A stretch of DNA of 64,000 nt, taken from Rubrivivax gelatinosus IL144 (GTDB taxonomy: Bacteria > Pseudomonadota > Gammaproteobacteria > Burkholderiales > Burkholderiaceae_C). Both the position numbers and the translations under genes were made by a program. Below are positions 37,321 through 45,692 of this stretch, piece after piece (within the stretch, counting starts at the first letter, position 1; the number at the start of each line of letters is the position of its first letter). The stretch covers positions 2,232,001 to 2,296,000 of the forward strand of contig NC_017075.1 of assembly GCF_000284255.1 (NCBI RefSeq), read 5' to 3'. The notes below the pieces were generated by a model, which ran no database searches, was not told the DNA's origin, and was given only the letters and a program-made list of their open reading frames with translations.

Positions 37321-39086
37321 TGAACCGCAAGACCGCGCGTGGACGGCTCGACTGGCGAGAACTGCTCGACTGGCTGCGCGAGGACGGCTGGATCGCCCCG
37401 GCCGACGCCGAACGTGTGGTGCGGCGCTTCGGCGCCGGCGCTTCGAGCCTGCACGCGCTGGTGCGCCTGGGCGGCGCCGGCCTGGTGCGCGCGGGCAGCG
37501 GCGAGGCGCTGGACACCGAGGCGCTGACCGCCTGGCTGGCCGGCCGCGCCGGCATGCCCTATCTGCGCATCGACCCGCTGCGCGTGGACGTCGGCCGCGT
37601 CGCCGAGGTGATGAGCGTGCACTACGCCGAGAGCCGGCGTGCGCTGCCGGTGGCGGTCTCGCCGACCGAGGTGACGGTGGCCACCGCCGAGCCCTTCGAC
37701 GTCGCCTGGGTACCCGAGATCGAGGCCCACACCCGGCGCACGCTGCGGCTGGTGGTCGCCAACCCCGAGGACGTGCGCCGCTACACGACCGAGTTCTACG
37801 CCCTGGCCAAGTCGGTGAGGGCGGCGCAGAAGAGCGGCGAGGTCTCGGCCGTGGCCAGCTTCGAGCAGCTGGTCGAGCTCGGCCGCGCCAAGGGCACGCT
37901 GGACGCCAACGACCAGGGCGTGGTGCAGGTCGTCGACTGGCTCTGGCAGTACGCCTTCGATCAGCGCGCCAGCGACATCCACCTCGAGCCGCGGCGCGAC
38001 ATGGGCGCGATCCGCTTTCGCATCGACGGCGTGCTGCACACCGTCTACCAGGTGCCGCTGACGGTGATGAGCGCGATGGTCGCGCGCATCAAGCTGCTCG
38101 GCCGCATGGACGTCGTCGAGCGCCGCCGGCCGCTGGACGGGCGCATCAAGACCGTGCGCCCCGACGCCGGCGGCGAGGTCGAGATGCGGCTGTCGACGAT
38201 GCCCACGGCTTTCGGCGAGAAGCTGGTGATGCGCATCTTCGACCCCGAGACCGTGGTCAAGGGCGTCGAGGCGCTGGGTTTCGGCGCTGCCGAGGCCAAG
38301 GCCTGGCAGGCGCTGACCGGGCGTGCGCACGGCATCATCCTCGTCACCGGCCCCACCGGCAGCGGCAAGACGACGACGCTGTACGCGACGCTCAAGTCGC
38401 TGGCCAACGAAGAAGTCAACGTCTGCACGATCGAGGACCCGATCGAGATGATCGAGCCGGCCTTCAACCAGACCCAGGTGCAGCCGGCGCTGGACATGGG
38501 CTTCGCCGAAGGCCTGCGCGCGCTGATGCGCCAGGACCCGGACATCATCATGGTCGGCGAGATCCGCGACCTGCAGACCGCCGAGATGGCGATCCAGGCG
38601 GCGCTGACCGGCCACCTCGTCTTCAGCACGCTGCACACCAACGACTCGGCCAGCGCGATCACGCGCCTGGCCGACCTGGGCGTGCCGCCGTACCTGATCT
38701 CGGCCACCGTCATCGGCGTGCTCGCCCAGCGCCTGACGCGCACGCTGTGCCCGGCCTGCAAGCAGCCCGACGAGGCGACGACGCGCGAGACGCTGGAGGC
38801 GATGGTCAAGCCCTGGCGGCTGTCGGGCGGCATCCGCGCCTACAAGCCGGTGGGCTGCCTGGAGTGCCGCCACACCGGCTACCGCGGCCGCGCCGGGCTC
38901 TACGAGCTGCTGACGATGGACGAGGCCGCGCGCTCGCACGTGCACCCGACGCTGGACGCCGACGCGCTGCGCCGCCAGGGCATCAAGGGCGGCATGCGCC
39001 CGCTGCGCCTGGCCGGCGCGATGAAGGTCGCCGAAGGGCTGACGACGATCGAGGAAGTGCTGCGCAGCACGCCCTCGCTGAGCTGA
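37317..39086 (+). CDS. GspE/PilB-family secretion ATPase (orphan)
   Basis: A 589-residue type II secretion/type IV pilus assembly ATPase. An N-terminal GspE_N-like domain (about 20-165) precedes the ATPase core: Walker A GPTGSGKT (about 343-350), Asp box, Walker B IIMVGEIRD and the His box TGHLVFSTLHTND. A zinc tetra-cysteine motif is CPAC...CLEC (about 478-513). It would power pseudopilus or pilus extension. No other secretion genes are nearby, and the N-terminal domain differs from classical PilB. Two ATGs lie side by side at 37317 and 37320; the second is better spaced from GAGAGG. Confidence 0.9.
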   Translation: MMNRKTARGRLDWRELLDWLREDGWIAPADAERVVRRFGAGASSLHALVRLGGAGLVRAGSGEALDTEALTAWLAGRAGMPYLRIDPLRVDVGRVAEVMSVHYAESRRALPVAVSPTEVTVATAEPFDVAWVPEIEAHTRRTLRLVVANPEDVRRYTTEFYALAKSVRAAQKSGEVSAVASFEQLVELGRAKGTLDANDQGVVQVVDWLWQYAFDQRASDIHLEPRRDMGAIRFRIDGVLHTVYQVPLTVMSAMVARIKLLGRMDVVERRRPLDGRIKTVRPDAGGEVEMRLSTMPTAFGEKLVMRIFDPETVVKGVEALGFGAAEAKAWQALTGRAHGIILVTGPTGSGKTTTLYATLKSLANEEVNVCTIEDPIEMIEPAFNQTQVQPALDMGFAEGLRALMRQDPDIIMVGEIRDLQTAEMAIQAALTGHLVFSTLHTNDSASAITRLADLGVPPYLISATVIGVLAQRLTRTLCPACKQPDEATTRETLEAMVKPWRLSGGIRAYKPVGCLECRHTGYRGRAGLYELLTMDEAARSHVHPTLDADALRRQGIKGGMRPLRLAGAMKVAEGLTTIEEVLRSTPSLS

Positions 39087-39092
39087 GCCCCG

Positions 39093-39107
39093 GCCGGCGG
39101 CGCCGGC
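39093..39107 (+). terminator. GC-rich hairpin downstream of the secretion ATPase gene
   Basis: GCCGGC-GGC-GCCGGC is a perfect 6-bp stem with a 3-base loop, seven bases past the stop codon. There is no proper T-run (CTTA follows), so it may weaken rather than stop transcription. Low confidence. Confidence 0.3.
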
Positions 39108-39182
39108 TTACGTGATATCCACATCGGCGCGCCGAAGGCCGGCTGCCAGAATCCGCCACGCTTTGGCTGGAGGAGACAAGTC

Positions 39183-39644
39183 TTGAAAATCAAGAGCCAG
39201 AAAGATTTCTGGTCGGGCCTGATGTTCGTTGCCGTCGGGGCCGGTTTCGCCTGGGGCGCGCAGGAGTACAGCTTCGGCTCGGCGGCACGCCCCGGCCCGG
39301 GCTACTTCCCCTTCGGCCTGGGCATCCTGCTCGCGATCCTGGGCGCGATGGTGCTGTTCAAGTCGCTGACGCTGGCCACCGAGGACGGCGACCCGATCGG
39401 CCCCTGGGCCTTCAAGCCGCTGACGATCATCGTCGGCTCGGTCGTCGTCTTCGGCCTGGCCTTGCCGCACCTGGGCCTGTTCATCGCGCTGCCGCTGCTG
39501 GTCTTCATCGCGGCGGCGGCCGGCGACGAGTTCCACTGGAAGGACGCGCTGATCAACGCCATCGTGCTGACCGCCGGCAGCTGGGCCATCTTCATCAAGG
39601 GCCTCAGTCTGACCATCCCTCTGCTGCCTTCGTTCATCGGTTGA
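39183..39644 (+). CDS. tctB: TctB-family small membrane subunit of a tripartite tricarboxylate transporter
   Basis: A 153-residue protein with about four membrane segments, matching the small TctB subunit in length and layout (DFWSGLMFVAVGAGFAWGAQEY and RPGPGYFPFGLGILLAILGAMVLF are typical). The start is TTG at 39183: GGAGGAG at 39169-39175 is placed 7 bases upstream, and no ATG fits. It partners TctA, 13 bases downstream. The substrate is a carboxylate, not definable here because the binding protein TctC is absent. Confidence 0.88.
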   Translation: MKIKSQKDFWSGLMFVAVGAGFAWGAQEYSFGSAARPGPGYFPFGLGILLAILGAMVLFKSLTLATEDGDPIGPWAFKPLTIIVGSVVVFGLALPHLGLFIALPLLVFIAAAAGDEFHWKDALINAIVLTAGSWAIFIKGLSLTIPLLPSFIG

Positions 39645-39657
39645 GGGGCACGACGAC

Positions 39658-41172
39658 ATGGACCTGCTGAACAACCTGGCGCTCGGCTTCGGCGTCGCCT
39701 TCACCTTCCAGAACCTGGCCTACGCCTTCGGCGGGGCGATCCTCGGCACGCTGATCGGCGTGCTGCCGGGCCTGGGCCCGGTGGCGACGATCGCGATGCT
39801 GCTGCCCAGCATCTACGCGCTGGACGCGACCCCGGCGCTGATCATGCTGGCCGGCATCTACTACGGCGCCCAGTACGGCGGCTCGACGACCGCGATCCTG
39901 ATCAACGTGCCGGGCGAATCGAGTTCGGTCGTGACCGCGATCGACGGCTACCAGATGGCACGCCGCGGCCGCGCCGGCGCGGCGCTGGCCGCCGCCGGCC
40001 TGGGCTCGTTCTTCGCCGGCTGCGTCGGCACGGTGATCATCGCCGCGTTCGCGCCGCCGCTGACCGAGCTGGCCTTCAAGTTCGGCCCGGCCGAGTACTT
40101 CAGCCTGATGGTGCTGGGCCTGATCGGCGCCGTCGTGCTGGCCTCGGGCTCGCTGGTCAAGGCGATCGCGATGATCGTGCTGGGCCTGCTGCTCGGCCAG
40201 ATCAACACCGACGTCATCTCCGGCGTGCCGCGCTACAGCTTCGACATCCCCGAGCTGACCGACGGCATCGGCTTCGTCGCGATCGCGATGGGCGTCTTCG
40301 GCTTCGGCGAGATCATCGCCAACCTCGGCCAGCCCTCGGAGAAGCGCGAGGTCTTCACCAAGGACGTCAAGGGCCTGTGGCCGACGCGCCAGGATTTCAA
40401 GAACGCCTGGCCGGCGGTGTTGCGCGGCACCTCGCTGGGCTCGATCCTCGGCGTGCTGCCCGGCGGCGGCGCGCTGCTGGCCTCGTTCGCGGCCTACACG
40501 GTCGAGAAGAAGATGGGCATGAAGCCGGGCGAAGTGCCGTTCGGCAAGGGCAACATCCGCGGCGTCGCCGGCCCGGAGAGCGCCAACAACGCCGGCGCGC
40601 AGACCTCGTTCATCCCGATGCTGACGCTGGGCATCCCGCCCAACGCGGTGATGGCGCTGATGGTCGGCGCGATGACGATCAAGGGCATCCAGCCCGGCCC
40701 GCAGGTGATGGCCAGCGACCCGCAGCTGTTCTGGGGCCTGATCGCGTCGATGTGGGTCGGCAACCTGATGCTGGTGATCCTGAACCTGCCGCTGATCGGC
40801 ATCTGGATCAAGCTGCTGACGGTGCCTTACCGCTTCCTGTTCCCGGCGATCATGGCCTTCTGCTGCATCGGCCTGTACACGCTGAACAACAACAACTTCG
40901 ACGTCTTCATGGGCGCGGCCTTCGCCGTCGTCGGCTACGCCTTCTACAAGCTGGGCTGCGAGCCGGCGCCGCTGCTGCTGGGCTTCATCCTCGGACCGAT
41001 GATGGAAGAGAACCTGCGCCGCGCGCTGCTGCTGTCGCGCGGCGACTGGGGCACCTTCTTCACGCGCCCGCTTTCGGCCGGCCTGCTGGTCGCGGCGGCG
41101 CTGATGGTGGTCGTCGTGATGCTGCCGTCGATCAAGTCCAAGCGGGAAGAGGCGTTTCAGGACGCGGATTGA
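39658..41172 (+). CDS. tctA: TctA-family large permease of a tripartite tricarboxylate transporter
   Basis: A 504-residue permease with about 12 membrane segments. TctA motifs are present: GGAILGTLIGVLPGLGPVATIAMLLP, YYGAQYGGSTTAILINVPGESSSVVT and the second-half repeat GGGALLASF. With TctB it forms the membrane part of a TTT importer driven by an ion gradient; a periplasmic TctC binding protein is required but not encoded nearby. Its stop codon lies inside the first unit of the tandem repeat at 41168. Confidence 0.93.
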   Translation: MDLLNNLALGFGVAFTFQNLAYAFGGAILGTLIGVLPGLGPVATIAMLLPSIYALDATPALIMLAGIYYGAQYGGSTTAILINVPGESSSVVTAIDGYQMARRGRAGAALAAAGLGSFFAGCVGTVIIAAFAPPLTELAFKFGPAEYFSLMVLGLIGAVVLASGSLVKAIAMIVLGLLLGQINTDVISGVPRYSFDIPELTDGIGFVAIAMGVFGFGEIIANLGQPSEKREVFTKDVKGLWPTRQDFKNAWPAVLRGTSLGSILGVLPGGGALLASFAAYTVEKKMGMKPGEVPFGKGNIRGVAGPESANNAGAQTSFIPMLTLGIPPNAVMALMVGAMTIKGIQPGPQVMASDPQLFWGLIASMWVGNLMLVILNLPLIGIWIKLLTVPYRFLFPAIMAFCCIGLYTLNNNNFDVFMGAAFAVVGYAFYKLGCEPAPLLLGFILGPMMEENLRRALLLSRGDWGTFFTRPLSAGLLVAAALMVVVVMLPSIKSKREEAFQDAD

Positions 41173-41179
41173 GGACGTG

Positions 41180-41201
41180 AAAGGGTCCCTGCGGACCCTT
41201 T
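41180..41201 (+). terminator. first copy of terminator-like hairpin after tctA
   Basis: AAAGGGTCC (41180-41188) pairs perfectly with GGACCCTTT (41193-41201) around a CTGC loop, beginning 8 bases after the tctA stop. The A/T ends give it a short T-run only (CCCTTTCTC), so it would be a moderate terminator on either strand. Confidence 0.55.
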
Positions 41202-41262
41202 CTCGCCTCGATCCGGGGGCGAGCTCTGCGAGCCCGCGGCCTGCAAGGCGATTGAGGACGTG

Positions 41263-41284
41263 AAAGGGTCCCTGCGGACCCTTT
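41263..41284 (+). terminator. second copy of the terminator-like hairpin
   Basis: Exact copy of the hairpin at 41180-41201, displaced by the 83-bp repeat period. Two such hairpins plus the terminator at 41362 insulate tctBA from the MFS operon. Confidence 0.5.
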
Positions 41285-41361
41285 CTCGCCTCGATCCGGG
41301 GGCGAGCTCCGCGAGCCCGCGGCCTGCAAGGCGACTAGTTCGGGCGCTCACCCGATCTAGC

Positions 41362-41390
41362 AACGAGGCCCCGCGGGGCCTCGTTCTCTT
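41362..41390 (+). terminator. strong hairpin terminator before the MFS gene
   Basis: AACGAGGCCCC (41362-41372) and GGGGCCTCGTT (41375-41385) are perfectly complementary; allowing a four-base loop leaves a 10-bp stem, followed by CTCTTT. This is the third hairpin in the 299-base gap between tctA and the exporter gene; nothing else is seen in that gap. Confidence 0.7.
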
Positions 41391-41471
41391 TCGGCGTGCC
41401 GCGCATCCCTGCACGCGCCTCGGAAAGGCGAGGGCCGTTAACCTCGGCGCCTCGCTGCCGTCGCCCGACTC

Positions 41472-43064
41472 TTGAAACTCCCTGCTGCACTCGCCCCGCT
41501 GGAAGGCCCGGTCTTCCGCGGGCTGTGGTTCGCCTGGCTGGCGGCCAACATGACGATGTGGATGAACGACGTCGCGGCCGCCTGGCTGATGACGACGCTC
41601 ACCGCCAGCCCGGTGATGGTGGCGCTGGTGCAGACCGCCTCGACGCTGCCGGTCTTCCTGCTCGGCCTGCCCAGCGGCGCGCTGGCCGACATCGTCGACC
41701 GGCGGCTGTACTTCGCCGCGACGCAGCTCTGGGTGTCGCTGGTGGCGCTGCTGATCGCCACGCTGGCGGTGGCCGGGATGCTGACGCCGTCGCTGCTGCT
41801 GCTGCTCACCTTCCTCAATGGCATCGGCCTGGCGATGCGCTGGCCGGTGTTCTCGGCCATCGTGCCCGAGGTCGTCGAGCGCGACCGCCTGCCGGCGGCG
41901 ATGGCGCTCAACGGCATCTCGATGAACATGTCGCGCGTGCTGGGGCCGGTGGCCGCCGGCGCGCTGCTGGCCAGCCTGGGCACGGCCTCGGTCTTCGTGC
42001 TCAACGCGCTGCTGGCCGGCGTCGCCTTCGTGCTGATCCTGCGCTGGCGCTCGATGGCACGCACCAGCGCGCTGCCGGGCGAACGTTTCGTCGGCGCGAT
42101 GCGCGTCGGCCTGCAGCACGTGCGCCAGTCGCCGCGCATGCGCGCCGTCATCGTGCGCGTCTTCCTGTTCTTCCTGCAGTCGAGCGCGCTGCTGGCGCTG
42201 CTGCCGCTGGTCGCCTTGCGCCTGCACGGCGGTGGCGCCGGCACCTTCACGCTGCTGATGGCCAGCCTGGGCGCCGGGGCGATCTTCGCCGCGCTGATGT
42301 TCCCGCGCTGGCGGCAGCGCTTCAACCGCGACCAGTTCGTCACCACCGGCGCGCTGATCCAGGCCATCGCCGCAGCGCTCGCCGCCTCGGTGACCGAGGT
42401 CTGGCTGGCGGTGCCCGCGGTCTTCGTCGCCGGCATGGCCTGGATCTCGACGGCCAACACGCTGTCGGTCTCGGCCCAGCTGGCGCTGCCGAACTGGGTG
42501 CGTGCGCGCGGCATGGCGATCTACCAGATGGCGCTGATGGCCGGCACGGCCTTCGGCGCGATGGCTTTCGGCAAGCTCGCCGGCATGTTTGGCGTCGCCG
42601 AGGCCATCGCCGCGGCCTCGGTGTTCGGCGTGCTCGTGCTGGCCTGGTCGCGGCGCTGGTCGGTCGAAGGCGCCGACGTCGACTACTCGCCCGCCGTGCC
42701 GCGGGCCGCAGCCGAGCCGGCGATCCCGATCGAGCCCGGCGACGGCCCGGTGATGGTCACCGTCGAGTACCAGGTCGACGAAGCCGACGTGCCCGAGTTC
42801 ACGGCGCTGATGCAGCTGACACGCGCGGCGCGGCTGCGCCAGGGCGCGCTGTCGTGGGCGCTGTTCCGCGACACCGCGCAGCCCGGGCGCTGGGTCGAGC
42901 ACTTCGTGGACGAGAACTGGATCGAGCACCAGCGCCGGCTCGAGCGTTTCACCGCCGAGGACGCCGAACTGCGCGCGCGCCGCACGGCGCTGCACCGCGG
43001 CAGCGAGCCGCCGCCGCTGCGCCGCTTCGTCGCCAACCGCGAAGCCCCGCCGCATCGCGGCTGA
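41472..43064 (+). CDS. MFS exporter (EntS/MFS_3 type) with C-terminal ferredoxin-like domain
   Basis: A 530-residue exporter with about 12 membrane segments in residues 10-405, similar to the enterobactin-exporter group (VPEVVERDRLPAAMALNGISMNMSRVLGP). After residue 420 comes a soluble domain (MVTVEYQVDEADVPEFTALM...WVEHFVDENWIEHQRR) resembling antibiotic-biosynthesis-monooxygenase-like dimeric barrels, known for this family. The start is TTG at 41472; there is no good ATG before the first membrane helix and no clear ribosome-binding site. It begins a plus-strand run with ggt 60 bases downstream. Substrate unknown. Confidence 0.82.
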   Translation: MKLPAALAPLEGPVFRGLWFAWLAANMTMWMNDVAAAWLMTTLTASPVMVALVQTASTLPVFLLGLPSGALADIVDRRLYFAATQLWVSLVALLIATLAVAGMLTPSLLLLLTFLNGIGLAMRWPVFSAIVPEVVERDRLPAAMALNGISMNMSRVLGPVAAGALLASLGTASVFVLNALLAGVAFVLILRWRSMARTSALPGERFVGAMRVGLQHVRQSPRMRAVIVRVFLFFLQSSALLALLPLVALRLHGGGAGTFTLLMASLGAGAIFAALMFPRWRQRFNRDQFVTTGALIQAIAAALAASVTEVWLAVPAVFVAGMAWISTANTLSVSAQLALPNWVRARGMAIYQMALMAGTAFGAMAFGKLAGMFGVAEAIAAASVFGVLVLAWSRRWSVEGADVDYSPAVPRAAAEPAIPIEPGDGPVMVTVEYQVDEADVPEFTALMQLTRAARLRQGALSWALFRDTAQPGRWVEHFVDENWIEHQRRLERFTAEDAELRARRTALHRGSEPPPLRRFVANREAPPHRG

Positions 43065-43124
43065 CTTGACGACTGGCGAAGCCCCCGACCCACGCCGCCG
43101 CGCCACGCTGGAGACAATCGCCCG

Positions 43125-44762
43125 ATGGACTTCGCCTCGCCCGACTTCTTCGACTGGAGTGCCGGCTACGCCAGTCGCCGTCTGCCGGTGTTCGCGCGCA
43201 ACCTGGTCGCCACCTCGCACCCGCTGGCCGCACAGGCCGGGCTGCGCATCATGGCCGCCGGCGGCAACGCGGTCGACGCCGCGGTGGCCACCGCCGCGGT
43301 GATGACCGTCGTCGAGCCCTGCAGCAACGGCCTGGGCTCCGACGCCTTCTGCATCCTCTGGGACGGCGAGCGCCTGCACGGTCTCAACGCCTCGGGCCGC
43401 GCGCCGGCGGCCTGGACGCCCGAGTACTTCCGCCGCCGCCACGGCGACGGCGCTCGCACGCCGCCGGCGCGCGGCTGGGACGCGGTCACGGTGCCCGGCG
43501 CGGTGTCGGCCTGGGTCGCGCTGGCCGAACGTTTCGGCCGCCTGCCGCTGGCGCAACTGCTGGAGCCCGCCGCGGAGATCGCCGAACGCGGCTACGCGGT
43601 GCCGGTCGTCGTCGGCGACAAATGGGTCGCGGCGGCGCAGCTGCCGTCGCTGACCTCGCAGCCGGGTTTTGCCGAGACCTTCCTGCCGCGCGGCCGTGCA
43701 CCGCGCATCGGCGAACGCTTCTGCATGCCCGGCGCCGCGCGTGCGCTGCGCGCGATCGGCGCGACGCGCGGCGAGGCCTTCTACGGCGGCGAGATCGCCG
43801 CCGCGCTGGTGCGCCAGTCGCAGGCCCAGGGCGGGGCGCACACGCTGGCCGACTTCGCCGGCTACGCGCCCGAATGGGTCGAGCCGATCGCCATGGACTA
43901 TCACGGCGTCACGCTGCACGAGATCCCGCCCAACGGCCAGGGCATCGCGGCGCTGATCGCGCTGGGCATCCTGCGCCACGTCGACCTGACCGAACACGAC
44001 GCTGACAGCGTCGAGGCGCGCCACCTGCAGATCGAGGCGATGAAGCTCGCCTTCGCCGACGTCTACCACCACGTCGCCGAGCCCTCGGCGATGGCGCTGT
44101 CGGCCGCCGAGCTGCTGTCGCCCGGCTATCTGGCCGAACGCGCGAAGCTGATAGACCCGAAGCGCGCCCAGGACTTCCGCGCCGGCAACCCGGCCAAGGG
44201 CGGCACGATCTACCTCAGCGCCGCCGACGAGAGCGGCATGATGGTCAGCTTCATCCAGAGCAACTACATGGGTTTCGGCTCGGGCGTCGTCGTGCCCGAG
44301 TGGGGGCTGTCGCTGCAGAACCGCGGCCACGCCTTCAGCCTGGATCCCGGCAGCGCCAACGTCGTCGCGCCGGGCAAACGCCCGTTCCACACCATCATCC
44401 CGGGCTTCGTCACCGCCGGCGGCCGGCCGCTGATGAGCTTCGGCGTGATGGGCGCCAACATGCAGCCGCAAGGCCATCTGCAGACCCTGCTGCGCATGGT
44501 CGACTGGTTCCAGAACCCGCAGGCCGCCTGCGACGCGCCGCGCTGGCGCTTCAACAGCGGGCTGACGCTCAACATCGAAGCGGCGATGGACCCGGCCGTC
44601 GTGCAGGGCCTGGCCGCACTGGGCCACCGGCTGGACGTCATCGACGACAGCTACCAGGACTTCGGCGCCGGCCAGTTCATCTGGCGCCTGGGCGACCCGG
44701 CGGTCGAGGGCTACGTCGCCGCCAGCGACCCGCGCCGCGACGGCCTGGTCGCGGGCTGGTGA
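43125..44762 (+). CDS. gamma-glutamyltransferase (YwrD-like, probably cytoplasmic)
   Basis: A 545-residue Ntn-hydrolase of the gamma-glutamyltransferase family. The self-processing site is KGGTIYLSAAD (nucleophile Thr about 363), with VEPCSNGLGSDAF upstream and the GGRPLMSFGVMGANMQ substrate loop downstream. There is no signal peptide, so unlike E. coli Ggt it probably works inside the cell on gamma-glutamyl compounds such as glutathione. It is followed with one-base stop/start overlap by an EamA permease, suggesting a salvage or export role. Autoprocessing should produce two chains split before the Thr. Confidence 0.88.
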   Translation: MDFASPDFFDWSAGYASRRLPVFARNLVATSHPLAAQAGLRIMAAGGNAVDAAVATAAVMTVVEPCSNGLGSDAFCILWDGERLHGLNASGRAPAAWTPEYFRRRHGDGARTPPARGWDAVTVPGAVSAWVALAERFGRLPLAQLLEPAAEIAERGYAVPVVVGDKWVAAAQLPSLTSQPGFAETFLPRGRAPRIGERFCMPGAARALRAIGATRGEAFYGGEIAAALVRQSQAQGGAHTLADFAGYAPEWVEPIAMDYHGVTLHEIPPNGQGIAALIALGILRHVDLTEHDADSVEARHLQIEAMKLAFADVYHHVAEPSAMALSAAELLSPGYLAERAKLIDPKRAQDFRAGNPAKGGTIYLSAADESGMMVSFIQSNYMGFGSGVVVPEWGLSLQNRGHAFSLDPGSANVVAPGKRPFHTIIPGFVTAGGRPLMSFGVMGANMQPQGHLQTLLRMVDWFQNPQAACDAPRWRFNSGLTLNIEAAMDPAVVQGLAALGHRLDVIDDSYQDFGAGQFIWRLGDPAVEGYVAASDPRRDGLVAGW

Positions 44763-45673
44763 TGGGCGCGGTGGACGCAGCGCGCGCCGGCCGCGACAAG
44801 CCGGTCGGCGCCGGCCTGGCGCTGGCCGCCGCCGGCTCGGTGGCCTTCTCGGGCAAGGCGATCATCGCCAAACTGGCCTACCGCCACGGCGTCGACGCGA
44901 TCACGCTGGTCATGTACCGCATGCTGTTCGCGCTGCCGCTGTTCATGGCCATCGCCTGGTGGGCCGGGCGCGGCAAGCCGGCGCTGACACGGCGCGACTG
45001 GGGCGTGGTGCTGCTGCTCGGCTTCAGCGGCTACTACCTGGCCAGCACGCTGGACTTCGCCGGGCTGCAGTACATCAGCGCCAGCCTGGAGCGGCTGATC
45101 CTCTACCTCAACCCGACGATCGTGCTCTTCCTGGGCGTCGTGCTGTTCCGCCAGCGCGTGACCTGGTGCCAGCTTGCGGCGCTGGCGGTCAGCTACGCCG
45201 GCGTGCTGCTGGTCTTCGGCCACGAGGTGACGCTGGCCGGGCCGCGCACGGCGCTGGGCGCGGCGCTGGTCTTCGGCAGCGCGGTCAGCTACGCGATCTA
45301 TCTGGTGGCCAGCGGCGCCGAGGTGCGGCGCCTGGGCGCGATGCGCCTCACCGGGCTGGCGAGCTGCGTCGCCTGCGTGCTGTGCATCGCCCAGTTCGCC
45401 TTGCTTCGGCCGCTGGCGGCGGCCGAGGTGGCGCCGGCGGTGCTGTGGCTGTCGGTGCTCAACGCCACGGCCTGCACGGTGGCGCCGGTGCTGATGGTGA
45501 TGATGGCCATCGAACGCATCGGCCCGACGCTGACCGCGCAGACCGGGATGATCGGGCCGCTGTCGACGATCCTGATGGGCGTGGTGCTGCTCGACGAGCC
45601 GTTCAACGGCTGGATCGTCGCCGGCACGGGGCTGGTGCTGGCCGGCATCACGCTGCTGGCACGCGCCCGCTGA
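44762..45673 (+). CDS. EamA/DMT family transporter
   Basis: A 303-residue inner-membrane protein with about ten segments in two EamA repeats (from about residues 15 and 160). GFSGYYLASTLDFAGLQYISASLERLILYLNPT is a family-typical stretch. The ATG overlaps the last base of the gamma-glutamyltransferase stop, so the two are translationally coupled; the carrier may move a gamma-glutamyl-derived metabolite (inferred). A GTG one codon upstream is an alternative start. Confidence 0.85.
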   Translation: MGAVDAARAGRDKPVGAGLALAAAGSVAFSGKAIIAKLAYRHGVDAITLVMYRMLFALPLFMAIAWWAGRGKPALTRRDWGVVLLLGFSGYYLASTLDFAGLQYISASLERLILYLNPTIVLFLGVVLFRQRVTWCQLAALAVSYAGVLLVFGHEVTLAGPRTALGAALVFGSAVSYAIYLVASGAEVRRLGAMRLTGLASCVACVLCIAQFALLRPLAAAEVAPAVLWLSVLNATACTVAPVLMVMMAIERIGPTLTAQTGMIGPLSTILMGVVLLDEPFNGWIVAGTGLVLAGITLLARAR

Positions 45674-45692
45674 ACTTGGGAAGGAAGAGCAC

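Larger units (their letters stand above)
41168..41333. repeat. tandem direct repeat, two 83-bp units
   Basis: Units 41168-41250 and 41251-41333 are identical apart from one base (CTCTGCG against CTCCGCG), starting ATTGAGGACGTG and ending CTGCAAGGCG. Each unit carries a perfect hairpin AAAGGGTCC-CTGC-GGACCCTTT and a second GC-rich hairpin (CTCGCC...GGCGAG). The first unit begins in the last codons of tctA. The near identity suggests a recent tandem duplication or a dispersed repeat family. Confidence 0.9.

Noticed and set aside
41168..41333. Possible CRISPR array
   Set aside because: There are only two long adjacent units without spacers, and no cas genes are nearby. It is a tandem duplication of hairpins.
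41157..44627. A 1156-residue minus-strand open frame
   Set aside because: It is antisense to the MFS and gamma-glutamyltransferase genes, which have clear families. Its composition (His/Gln/Arg/Gly) is the usual shadow pattern.
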